Shown piece after piece: positions 54,008 through 63,329 of a DNA stretch of 64,000 nucleotides. The notes under the pieces were generated by a model that searched no databases, had not been told where the DNA came from, and saw only the letters and a program-made list of their open reading frames with translations. A program made the translations under genes and the position numbers. Numbering within the stretch: position 1 is the stretch's first letter; each line of letters starts with the position of its first letter. Origin of the DNA: Stenopsyche tienmushanensis (Eukaryota; Arthropoda; Insecta; Trichoptera; Stenopsychidae); assembly GCA_008973525.1 (NCBI GenBank), contig WACJ01000114.1, positions 310,001-374,000 on the forward strand, given 5' to 3'.

Positions 54008-54542
54008 TTAACCCGTTAAAGGAGTACTATCCCAGGGTCTGGGACCCCCTACTCCACACAGCAGAAAGAGCACTCTTGTACATTGAGCTCGGAGACAGAC
54101 AGAGACAGAGTGAGAAAGTAACGCAGCTCGGGAGACAAAGACGGAGAGATTCCCCGCATACATCGCACCATTATATAAATCGTTAGCCCAAATTTATCGA
54201 CTAATAATGATTTCGATTTCAAATGTGTCATTTGTTTACGCAAATAAATTACCAAATATTGTGTGCTATCGACAGTGTTTATTTGTTTAATTGCTTGCTG
54301 TTCGTCGCTGTTTGTTGAATGAGTTTTTATCCAATTATAATTTCTTTCTAACGCACGACCAAATAAATTTCTTGTGCATTGTTTATGTAAAAAAAAATGA
54401 CGTGGTCTTGCATGCTATCAACAGTGCTTATTTACAAATCAACTGATAAGAGCTGACAGAAAGTAATCGGTGTAAAGCGATTATGGCATCAACGACTTCA
54501 TCGATTATAAATTTGCTCACTCCTCAAAAGGTTGAGGGTTAA
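54008..54542 (+). mobile_element. piggyBac-type MITE family 1, copy 3
   Basis: Left TTAA (54008-54011) is also the right TTAA of the 51265-54011 element. Left end CCCGTTAAAGGAGTACTATC; right end CTCACTCCTCAAAAGG then TTGAGGG and TTAA at 54539-54542. The interior aligns with 21245-21801 and 34578-35086. Confidence 0.8.
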
Positions 54543-55386
54543 AAATCATTGGGATATTATTTATTTTTAAATATTAAAAACAAATGAAAATATTTTAAAT
54601 AGCGATTGTTTTAATATATAATTATTTTATATATGCGATCGAAGTGCTGCTTTTAATTCTAACGCGCCTAATTGCTCATAAAATTCAACTCAATTTTGTT
54701 ATTAATTTCTACCTGTCAAAAGTTGCATTTGGACCAAAATTCCATAGTCAGTGCTTTCGTGATGTTGACTTTATCATAATCGTATAAATAGAAATTGACC
54801 TGTTCGCTTGAAAATAATTATAAAATGCTTTGTAATTGATAATGATTTTTTTTATGAACAATTCATTCGTGCAAAAAAATCATGATAATCACATTTTTTT
54901 ATTCTGTGAGATATTTTAATCGAAGGAATTTAATGAATAATATGACGTACGAAATATATTTAATGTTATCAAAAATAAAAATATATGCTTTTTTTTCTTT
55001 CCGAATTTTAATTATAATTTAATATTTATTTTATTAGGCTCGTATATTAAAATATGCACAGCGTTTTAAAAATATTTGCGCTATTCTCTTTTTTGTAAAC
55101 AGTATTTTTTGTGTGGAAATAAAATAATATTACATAGTCAGTTCATTCGTGATTATCGTTTTTATAGAAAGTTTTATGAATAACAAATCATAAATATTTT
55201 TTAGATATAAATATCATTAAATTTAGATGCACTATTAAGTTTTTTTAAAAATTATTTTCATTCTCAAATTCGTCGTTTTCTTGTATTGAAACGAAGAAGA
55301 AGAAGACTCGTTTTATTTTTCAGTGTAGCACCTGCTGTTGTCGGCGGACTGTACATGTAGTCCGGCGTCGTTTTTCCGCCTTCATC
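54543..55386. other. Upstream region of the ZAD gene
   Basis: AT-rich, with no recognised element. A TTTTATTTTTCAG tract at 55311-55322 could be either a splice acceptor for an untranslated first exon or contain an initiator (TCAGT, 55320-55324). No clear TATA box was found. Confidence 0.4.
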
Positions 55387-55515
55387 ATGGATATGAAGTT
55401 TGAAAAGGTGTGTCGAGCGTGTATGCGCGAAGAAGACATGATGCTGCCTCTATTCCCAACGGCAGACGAATCCCCTAATTTTCCTGAGATGATGATGGCT
55501 ATCACTACAATTACG
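55387..55515 (+). CDS. ZAD gene exon 1
   Basis: Codes residues 1-43, including VCRACMREEDMMLPLFP with the first zinc-ligand pair of the ZAD. It ends ATTACG followed by the donor GTGAGC, phase 0. Minus-strand frame 55320-55559 over the same bases is antisense and not a gene. Confidence 0.9.
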
Positions 55516-58500
55516 GTGAGCATATAATCCTTTCCTTTAGCCGGAGCGATGTTTGACATTTATCTATATTATTCAACATGAAATTTTTATTGGTGTGTAG
55601 CCAAGTGCAGCGTCAGTACGTGCATTGTACGTAACTTCAATATATGATATTTAAATTTATATAAAATCCATTATAAGCAAGCGAGAGTCATTTTACATAT
55701 ACTTTGACTATGACGTTAGTATTATATACTATGACCATGCATCCTGTTTTGTAATTAATGATGCTTCCCAAGTTACTATGGAATAAAACACGTAGAATGA
55801 ATTATTAAGGGTATTCATTATTAGTGTCAAATTGAAATAATATGCTTGTTACAACAACAAACCTTTTTAATTACCATTTTATCAAGTATAGCCATAAATA
55901 AAGATGCTTAACCATCTGAGTACCCGTTTAGTAGATAATTTTAAATGCATTTAAATGTGTTTAATATTAACATTTTAGTATCTGTTATTAAATTTATTAA
56001 GTGGATTCATCACTTTTATGAAACTGTACAAAGACTGTGCTTTTTGCGGCTAATTTTAATGTGAAACAAGTACTTTTGCCGATTTAAATTTCGATATTTG
56101 TCTAATACGCTAGAAAAATATTGCTGATTTTGATGTTTATATTTTGGAAATTATTCTCTTAACATTTTGTATACGGGTTCGTTCGATGAGTGATAACGCT
56201 TAGCGTGGGGACGTCCGACTCATGTATATAAAAAACGATTTCAAGGCTATTCAAAAATGATACCGTAAGTCGATAGATCGGTCAGCTTAAATATATTTTT
56301 GTGGGAAAAGATTTTCATTTCAAATAGCATTAAAAGATGTCTCTAGTCAAATAAAAAGGACTAGGATCACAGTCTCCTGCGCTCAACGAGTGGCGCGCTG
56401 AGGACTGTAATCTCTCTGTAATATGGTCGCAAATAAAACCTCTATACAGTAGTGTTCTTTCATATTATAGTATTATGGTGATTTATAAAATTCAGTAATA
56501 TGTCCATAGAATTCAGTAATTTTAGTATCAAAAAATAGACAGCATTGTCCAATGACTGATCAAATGAAAAATGCAAATATAGTTAATGTAATAATTAAAT
56601 CTGTGCCTGTAGGCAATCCTGCGTTTAAGTGTTTGAACTCGTAACTCAAGCATGTCAGGTTCAAATCTCACAGTCTAATCGGGCGCTTTCTGTAGTCCGA
56701 TATTCCAATATAACTATAATAGTACATATGTACGTTAAAGCTTCGTCAATGTAAAAAATGCCAAACGTGTGATTCTGGACCGCCTAAATCGTAATGAATC
56801 TTTTTGTAAATTGGCACGTGAGTACTGCGTACAAAAAAGAACCGCGAAAACATTGAAAAGTTTGTCTCCACCATTGATTGTGGGTCAGGCAAAAGGCAAA
56901 ATTTAAAGAAAGCTAAATATCCAAAGGTAGAGGAAGCTTTGTGTATGTGGTTTCTTTGTATATTATACATAGGCGATTTACATAGGCGAATAAAATGAAA
57001 AGTTTAATAGTTACACCTAATCTGCTATGCTAGAAGCATAGAGAATACCTTCCATTTCTTCAAAAAAGTCTTCTTCAGTCGACATCTTCATTCTTCGGGT
57101 CAATCTTACCTATTTTGATGCTGCGGAATGTGCAGCATCAACTTTTTTCAGGCGCACCTTATCCCCTTTGTTGGCAATTATTTTTGCTTGCGGTCCAATA
57201 GCGTTGCAGCAGATCGTCTGACGACAGATCTGAATATATATGTCGAAGGAGTTTCTGAAGCTCAGTTGCAAGTGGTTGTTTGTGTTTGAAACCGTGTAGT
57301 TTGAAGGTTTTAAAAATCTGTTCAGCCATCTGTTACTAGCGATGATGTTTTTATTTCCTCCATAACATAAATTAGTAGATTTCTTTAATTTTGCATTTAA
57401 AAAAACCGCATAACTTTGAAACCACAAAAAACGATAGTATCTTTTTACCGGTTTCACTATTCTATCAGGATTTACCCATTTGTATACTTATATTTGTTAT
57501 GGGACTCACAGATTTCAATTAAATTTGTATATTTTGACTTGGAATTCCCAAATATTATTATACGGATATTTTGGTACGGTCCAAAAAATATATAATATAT
57601 TCTAAACAAAAGTTTCCTTTTACGATATTTCAAAAACAAGATGGTTAGCAAGACTAAAATTTGTACAATCAGTGGCTTTCTTATAAAAACGGTTTATTAA
57701 CCTTCCAGCGGGTGCGCTGAGAAATTTCCCTTGAGAGGGCGTTTGTCGTAAATTTTATGTCAAGTTTTCTCCATGTAAATGGTGTTTCTTTATATAAATA
57801 TTAAGAAATTGCTGTAAGGTTATGAAAAATGATAAATGACAGTACTTTAAAAAACATATATTTGACATTCTTAATCAAAAAACGAAACAACACTCCAAAC
57901 ATTTCAAAACAAAATATTTTATCGACCTATTAGTCAGAATCAACATTCTCATCCTTACGATTGTTGCAAACCACATCAACTGCCGAATTGTTCTTGCACG
58001 TAAAGGACTAGCGACGGCAATACTTCATTGATGCTGAAGATCTTTTGACTCACTCCAAAACGTTTCAAAATCATCAGCAGTCTGATCCGTGTCTTAACGA
58101 CCATAGTAATAACTCGTTTATAAAAGCATTGAATGATCGACCTTTCTAGAAGTACGATTAGCATTCCTTAGTATCGAGTGACGATGATCAAATGCGCTCA
58201 AAGTGTGACACCATAACATTTCAGTAATAAGAGCAGCAGTAATTACCATAAAAAATTCTATAACAACTGAGCAATGAAATTAGCTTCCAGAAAGATCGCT
58301 GCAAGAGAAAGGGAGCATTAGGCCCAATCCACACTATGGTGCCGGTAACGGTTCGATCTCGCTCTCGGTCTCAGTCCGGTCAAATATTCTCATACAAGAA
58401 ACGGAATTGGAATGATCCGATAGTGTGAATACTCTGATTGTTTCTTATGCAAGAATATTTGATCGGACCGGGATCGGAGCGAGATCGAACCATTACCGGC

Positions 58501-61500
58501 ACCATAGTGTGGATCTGGCCTTAAGCTGAGTATAAAAGAGGTGTGGGTCACCATATAAACACTACCTCAGGTCGAACTTCGGCTCGACCATCATGGAAAC
58601 TTTTGGGTCGAGCTTCGGCTCGACCGAAAGAAGTTTCAGTTCAGCATCGCTTGAGCTAGCAGCTTGAAATTTGGTCGTCGGAAAACCCGCACTGAGGGCA
58701 CTGTCACATGCTGGAGGGGTTAAAGAAGAAGAGCGGCTGGCCCGCAACGACGATAGCTGGGTCCCGATATTCTTCCGAAGAAAACTACTCATTCTTTACA
58801 AACCTCCCACACTCCCTATCGAGACGGTTGCGAAAGCGTTCGTCAATACGTTTATTCAGGAGACCCGCTGGGTGAGCGCTCTAAATGAAACTCGGTGGTA
58901 ATGCTACCTTCAATATCGAGCGAATGAGGAGGTGAATGTATGATACAGTTGATATGAGTTGGATGTAACCTCTTCCTATGAATGGATATTGAAGAGGTCC
59001 ATAGTTCTGCAGTGGACTGTTTGTAGCTGCACTATGATGATGATGATATATCTTAGTAATTGTACCAATATTTTGATTTGATTTCTTTGACACTTACTCT
59101 ATAGGCATTGTCATACACTCGAATAATATTGCTTAAGATAATAATTTTTTTTCAATAATAATATATTAATAGATTCATACCATTAATTCAATGATGAAAC
59201 ATGTTAGAAATTAAATATGCTTTCATCATATGCGCATATAGTATGTCCAATCAGTTTGAAATTAAAAAAACACTGCTAATTTAAAAGCTTTAATCAAGAT
59301 AACCTTTGTTTCCATATCTAATAGTGTTATATCATCCATTAGTAAAAGTAAAGCACAGAACCTCGCATGCTAATATTTTATTCTATATGCACTTATTTTG
59401 AATTTCAAATTTATTCATAGTTATTTTTAAGTAAAAAATAATGCAAAAATGATCAGAGTTTAGTTGTGGTTAGTGCATTCTGCAAAATTTTTAATGGCCA
59501 TATGTAAAACAAGATATTTGTTTATCCCCCACGAGCACCGTCGCATAATTTCAGTGGACGTTTTATTCCTACGCTTAAATGCGATTTAGCAAGTTACTTA
59601 ATTTCTATTCAATGGAATTAGAACATGTAAATATAAAATAAAGCAAATATAAACAATATATATTTATGTATAACGTATGAAGACAAATAAAATAACTAAA
59701 TTATGCTTAAAGTAAAATATAACTTCATATTATGTAGCATGGTATTCCTTGAAACAATTCAAACACATGAGGTGATTTTGTACAATTAGGACAATATCTT
59801 GCGAACCTTTTTACATTTTTTTTCCTCTTGGGAGGGGGAAATCTTCAAAAAGACACCTTGATAGTGATAGTGGTGACCATGTTGGATACAGTTGGGGTTT
59901 CTCCAATTTTTTTCGCTAATTCTCGCCTATCATCTGCTCATGCCTCACATTTGAAGACGGCGTGCTCTTCATCATCGCGATTCTCGTCGCAGTGGTGACA
60001 CTTTGTCGAGCCCTCATTGCCAATTTTAAATAGGTAAGTACTGAAGCACCCATGTCCCGTCAGCATCTGAGTTAGGTGATAGGTGAGCTCTCCGTGTATA
60101 CGCGAGGTCTATTTTTGTATCGCTGGGATCAATTGGTCTATCCACCTTCCCTTGGTTTTGATATTCCAACATTACTGCCATTGTTGGATTGACTCTTCCC
60201 GGGCTTCTTCTTTTCCTGTGTTTTTCTTATATCTACGCTTCTTTTCCATGGCAATGATGTCCATGAGAAGTGTGGCTGCTAGAACTTGTTTTCTGAAGGT
60301 CAGTTTGTCATCGATATTTATGTCGAGGTAACTGACACTTCTGGAGCAGCTAAAACAATGCCCCTGGATATCTATTATCAGTGGTTCGTCAACGCGTTTC
60401 CTTGTTAGGAATAGGGTTTTTGTTATTTCTAGCGCCAAAAAGAGTTCATTTTTTGCGAACCATTGTGCGATTCTCCGTTGCGGTGATACCAAGCTTTTCT
60501 GTAATTTTGGCTTTAATCAGGACACCCACGTCGTAAACAAATTCGCTTATTGTCTTTAATGTCTTTCTATAATGTCTTCCAGATGACAACTGTCTATCTT
60601 TCGAGATTGACCTCGAAACTTTCATTCCTACCCATGTCTGTTCGCACTTGCTTATCTTCACTTTGTTTTTGTTAATTTGACTAATGACAGAGTCAAGCTT
60701 ATCGATTTAAGATTAAAAAGAACACCTGAGAGAATATGCGCCATATATCATCCGTGTTTATCCCGTGCTATTTCTTCTGTTTATGCTCTGACTATAGAAT
60801 TTAGGTCCCGTGTGAAACAACAACGATTCAAGGTTGGCGACGAGTGTATGTAAATACTATCATTGAGAATTTTGTAAAAAACTGAATGCATTCTTGACTT
60901 ATATTAGCTTGACATTTAGTGACCTAAATGTCAAGCTGAAATCATTTAATAGATTTATATCAGAATATATTTTAGTCCTGTAATATACTTCTCCCGATTG
61001 AGTTTACCAATTGTTGTTTAATGCCTGACAAGTATACTAATGAACATTCAATTTGTCAAAGATATAAAACCACAATGGCTTTTTTTGTTTTAGGTGATGG
61101 AAAGTGACGGTTTACCCTGGCAGCTATGTGCTCAGTGTGTCTCTAAACTGGATAATGCAATAAAATTCAAATCCCAGTGTGAAAGATCAGATTACATGTT
61201 CAGGCAGTACATTGAAAAAGCACCTGGATTAATGATGGCCGACACTATTATCAAACAGGAAATGTCTTTAGAAGCACCATATGATGTTTCAAATATCGGT
61301 ATGGGAAGTGATTATGACGATGAGTTTTTGGTCTTCAAAGCAGAACCAGAAGTGCAACTAAATGAAACAAAGACAATGATTGACAATGATATAAAAGATG
61401 AATCAGGTATGTGAACTAACCAGATATGAAAATTTGCATTTATTATGTGATAAAAAACATGTTTTTTAAATGTGTATACAATGATAAAAATAACTTTATT

Positions 61501-62538
61501 ATTGGTTTTCATAGCCGAATTTGTTCATATACTGACAAGCCCGAGTCTCATTCAGGTAAAAGTTGTTTCGATTCGTTCGAAATGTTTTACCTGAGAGCGC
61601 ATATGAATATTGAATTAATATTACTCGGTGACCGTTTTCTATAAAATGTAAAAGAGAACTGGCGAGATAAATATTTAAGATTTAAGTATATTCCATAATT
61701 GAGATTTCCAATTGAATTTTTAGATCCTTCTGATAAGTGTAACAAAATTCACTCATGCGAAATTTGTGGAAAGTGTTACACAAACATAAAGTCATTAAAA
61801 AGACACACAGCTATACATAAGGGCGATGGCTTCAAGTGTACGCACTGTAATAAATACTTCACTAGACGGGATCACATTAGAAAACATCTGAGGCGCGTGC
61901 ATTCAATAAAGGATGTTGATAATGTGATGAATGAAATCCGTGCCAAGGTTAAATTTATTCTAATCTATATAAATAATACTTCTTTGTACTTTTTATAAAC
62001 AGTCTTATTTATAATCTATTTTTTATTGAAGGCTACTCCAACAAAATATAATTGTGACTATTGTAATGTGGATGCTCCTAATAAAGTGTCGATGAACAAA
62101 CATCTCAGGGCTTGCCATAAAGACAAATTACCAAGACGCAAAAATTGTGCCCTCAACATAGACGGTTATGATTCTGATGACGACGACGACGATGATGAGA
62201 GCTTCGATGGCGATATTTCGAGTGAAATGATTGAATCCGAAAGCAAAACAGTGAGTATTTTAATATCAAGTTTGAAATTAATTGTCTATCGTTACTCGTG
62301 TTTACAGGCGTATGATTTTTTTGTACAGGTGGGGCTTGTAACCACAAGCGGAGGAGGTGCCGTGGCTACCATTAAAGAAGAAAAAATAATCAAGGGCGAA
62401 AACGAATCAAGATTGGTATTAGAAGTAATGTACCGATGCAGTGTTTGTGGCATAGAATATGATAGTCAACATTCCTACGCTGCTCATATGACGAAACATT
62501 CTGGACCCTTGCCAAAAGGGGAAACAAATTTCCAGTAA
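55387..62538 (+). CDS. ZAD/C2H2 zinc-finger protein (5 coding exons, 364 residues)
   Basis: Joined exons are 55387-55515, 61094-61406, 61724-61947, 62032-62250 and 62329-62538. All introns have GT...AG ends and the reading frame closes throughout. The N-terminal ZAD domain spans residues 7 to about 85, with zinc-ligand pairs C9/C12 and C55/C58; in insects this domain mediates dimerisation. Four C2H2 fingers follow: C159-H179, C186-H207, C230-H251 and C332-H352, each C-x2-C-x12-H-x3/4-H. Between fingers 3 and 4 lies an acidic tract with seven aspartates (271-277). Five psi-K-x-E sites (K97, K125, K144, K311, K317) suggest SUMO attachment. The start ATG was chosen because it sits just before the ZAD; an in-frame ATG follows two codons later. 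A nuclear DNA-binding transcription regulator is inferred from family; target genes are unknown. I cannot name an orthologue. Confidence 0.9.
56590..56975 (+). pseudogene. Tigger/pogo (jerky-like) N-terminal fragment, copy 2
   Basis: From about 56750 the frame reads, with one shift, SFCKLAREYCV and then KKNRENIEKFVSTIDCGSGK with KAKYPKVEEALCMWFL at 56836-56960. This is the psq-type HTH and the start of the CENPB-type HTH of Tigger/jerky transposases. It is collinear with 24641-24830. The front has GGCAATCCTGCGTTTAAGTG near 56611 that may be the element end. It stops where the MULE-like piece begins. Confidence 0.7.
57021..57480 (-). pseudogene. MULE-like end joined to a Tigger HTH piece
   Basis: The minus strand at 57290-57021 reads the same C-terminal block as 23580-23761 (AIGPQAKIIANKGDKVRLKK, VDAAHSAASK, DFFEEMEGI, SSIAD) but lacks about 150-190 bp between the DLL and IGPQAK blocks. 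Just before it, at about 57420-57300, the frame reads WFQSYAVFLNAKLKKSTNLC and then IIASNRWLNRFLK, which resembles the second HTH of Tigger (xASxGWLxRFxxRH). Two different elements seem to be joined here; the frame is open across the junction, probably by chance. Confidence 0.55.
58321..58520. mobile_element. PIF/Harbinger-type MITE, exactly 200 bp
   Basis: Long inverted ends of about 85 bp: GGCCCAATCCACACTATGGT at the left and the inverted GGCCAGATCCACACTATGGT at the right, continuing through CGATCTCGCTC and AATATTCT blocks to the centre. Flanked by TTA at 58318-58320 and 58521-58523, the 3-bp duplication typical of PIF/Harbinger. No coding capacity. Confidence 0.85.
58570..58625. repeat. 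Two tandem hairpins with TTCG loops
   Basis: GGTCGAGC-TTCG-GCTCGACC at 58606-58625 is a perfect 8-bp stem with a TTCG tetraloop. GGTCGAAC-TTCG-GCTCGACC at 58570-58589 is the same with one mismatch. On the minus strand they encode a repeated VEPKxD peptide inside an open frame (58562-58792). Confidence 0.7.
58630..59050 (+). mobile_element. LINE (RTE-like) 3' tail with ATG repeat
   Basis: The end, AGAGGTCCATAGTTCTGCAG then TGGAC and finally ATGATGATGATGATA, has the form CAGCAGTGGAC...(ATG)n common at the 3' ends of insect RTE-like LINEs and their SINEs. A 76-codon plus-strand frame at 58671-58901 precedes it but shows no RT motif. Confidence 0.45.
59870..60700 (-). pseudogene. R1-type LINE, palm remnant joined to C-terminus
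   Basis: On the minus strand, about 60545-60520 reads FVYDVGVLI where FADDVGVLI (the catalytic box) is expected, so one catalytic aspartate is gone. Next come LALEITKTLFLTRKR with SRSVSYLDINIDDKLTFRKQ at 60440-60300, then an abrupt jump to KKRRYKKNTGKEEAREESIQ at about 60230, and HGELTYHLTQMLTGHGCF and KCHHCDENRDDEEHAVFKCE at 60100-59955. The last is the complete CxxC...H...C zinc knuckle typical of R1. More than 100 residues between the palm and the knuckle are deleted. Confidence 0.8.
61094..61406 (+). CDS. ZAD gene exon 2
   Basis: Preceded by the acceptor TTTTTTGTTTTAG. Codes residues 44-147 plus one base: second half of the ZAD (LPWQLCAQCVSKLDNAIKFK), then an acidic linker with IKQE, FKAE and IKDE sites. 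Ends before the donor GTATGT, phase 1. Confidence 0.9.
61724..61947 (+). CDS. ZAD gene exon 3 (fingers 1 and 2)
   Basis: Acceptor GAATTTTTAG. Completes codon 148 and carries CEICGKCYTNIKSLKRHTAI-H and CTHCNKYFTRRDHIRKHLRR-VH. The linker between them is HKGDGFK rather than the classic TGEKPF. Donor GTTAAA, phase 0; the donor is weak. Confidence 0.88.
62032..62250 (+). CDS. ZAD gene exon 4 (finger 3 and acidic tract)
   Basis: Acceptor TTTTTTATTGAAG. Carries CDYCNVDAPNKVSMNKHLRA-CH and a basic stretch (KDKLPRRKN, a possible nuclear signal) followed by the acidic tract. Ends ACA before donor GTGAGT, phase 0. Confidence 0.88.
62251..62328 (+). other. Stop-free 78-nt last intron of the ZAD gene
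   Basis: Donor GTGAGT, acceptor TTGTACAG. Its length is 26 codons and it contains no in-frame stop, so the frame is open from exon 4 to exon 5 even if unspliced. A second acceptor at 62307 gives a 57-nt intron, also divisible by three. Confidence 0.75.
62329..62538 (+). CDS. ZAD gene exon 5 (finger 4, stop)
   Basis: Acceptor TTTTGTACAG; a second acceptor TTTACAG at 62307 would add seven residues (AYDFFVQ) in frame. Codes IKEE and IKGE sites and CSVCGIEYDSQHSYAAHMTK-H, ending TTCCAGTAA at 62538. I see no AATAAA in the next 100 bases, so the polyadenylation signal is either a variant or was displaced. Confidence 0.88.
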   Translation: MGLVTTSGGGAVATIKEEKIIKGENESRLVLEVMYRCSVCGIEYDSQHSYAAHMTKHSGPLPKGETNFQ

Positions 62539-62582
62539 ATATATTTCATAATTAACATTCTATGAAACGCGCTTATAACACA

Positions 62583-62602
62583 CATATATATATATATATA
62601 TT
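62583..62602. repeat. TA microsatellite
   Basis: A pure alternating TA run just after the ZAD gene stop. Confidence 0.9.
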
Positions 62603-62619
62603 GATTGTTGAGGAACGCT

Positions 62620-62950
62620 GCTATACATATATGAGGAGGACCGGAAAGAAATCAAAAAAAAAAATATTGCTTAAAAAAACATTTATTAAAAAAAAAACAA
62701 CATATATCTAATCAATCAAATAGTTTCCCTCGTTTTCTATAACCTTTCGCCACCTATTGGGTAGTTTTTCGATGTCATTTTTGTAATAAAAAATTGGTTT
62801 TTCATCGAAAAACTTTTGAATATGGATTTTCACATCGTCGAAAGTGATAAAACTTTTATTTCGAAGGGAGTGCTCCAATGATTTAAAAAGGTGATAATCA
62901 GAGGGAACTATATCAGGAGAATAGGGTGACAATTTTTTTAAAAATAGCAA
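62620..62950 (-). pseudogene. mariner transposase C-terminal fragment
   Basis: The minus-strand frame 62708-62950 reads LSPYSPDIVPSDYHLFKSLE, then IHIQKFFDEKPIFYYKNDIE and KLPNRWRKVIENEGNYLID. The PYSPDxxPSDYHLF motif contains the third catalytic aspartate of mariner (D34D) and PSDYHLF is intact. This is the last 75 or so residues of the usual 345. The front is cut off 10 bp before a MITE at 62961. The 3' end of the element is probably near 62630 (GAGGAGGACCGGAAAG). Confidence 0.85.
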
Positions 62951-62960
62951 TATATTTTAA

Positions 62961-63208
62961 TTAACCACTTAAGGACAGACGCCGCACCGGTGCGGCATTT
63001 TCGCATTTTGCATGGGTGATTACACTACGCCTTATTCCGGGAGATCGTACATATGCATGATTCTATTTATTAGGTTTCGTTGTTCATGCATTTTTGACAT
63101 CCTTATAGTTAAAAATACTATCACTGGAATTTATTTTAATAGATAAAAATGAGATGGTTTAAATCTATTATTTCATTCTGAGTAAAAATTCAGGCCTGAA
63201 GTGGTTAA
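62961..63208. mobile_element. TTAA-bounded MITE, 248 bp, with 16-bp palindrome
   Basis: TTAA at 62961-62964 and 63205-63208; ends CCACTTAAGGACAGAC and, inverted, CCACTTCAGGCCTGAA. Just inside the left end is the perfect palindrome GCCGCACCGGTGCGGC (62981-62996). No coding. The piggyBac assignment rests on TTAA and the CC...GG ends. Confidence 0.75.
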
Positions 63209-63329
63209 TGTCAGTCGTCTCGTGCTCTAACATTAGCTGACATGTTATTTTGCTATTACGTGAAATCATGTGCACATATAGTTATGAGTTAATTTATTAT
63301 TAGTTTTAGCAAACTTTTTCAACATAGGC

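Larger units (their letters stand above)
51265..54011 (-). mobile_element. Composite piggyBac element with matching ends (2.75 kb)
   Basis: TTAA at 51265-51268 is followed by CTGGTATCATATGTCAAATT, and the right end before TTAA at 54008-54011 is its inverted counterpart (reverse complement CTGGTATCGTTGGTCAAAAT). Both ends carry an inner GTCAAATTTGAC-type palindrome. A cysteine-rich piggyBac C-terminus is coded on the minus strand at 53653-53815, but almost nothing of the catalytic part remains. The interior is occupied by a family 2 MITE (52360-53025) and a hAT-like unit (53363-53604). A plus-strand frame near 51463-51605 reads YNCNKCGVNFLDKKS, a possible half zinc finger of unknown origin. 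Confidence 0.7.
55516..61093 (+). other. ZAD gene intron 1 (5.6 kb, filled with transposon remains)
   Basis: Donor GTGAGC and acceptor TTTTAG. It contains, in order, Tigger and MULE-like pieces, a Harbinger-type MITE, a LINE tail with ATG repeat and an R1-type LINE fragment, all listed separately. Stretches 55560-56590, 57481-58320 and 59050-59870 hold nothing else I recognise. Confidence 0.85.

Noticed and set aside
56630..56680. GGTTCAAATCTC as a tRNA/SINE B box
   Set aside because: It lies in the leader of the Tigger remnant, has no convincing A box and does not fold as a tRNA.
61426..61644. 72-codon frame between ZAD exons 2 and 3
   Set aside because: It lies wholly in an intron with proper splice sites and has no zinc-finger or other motif.
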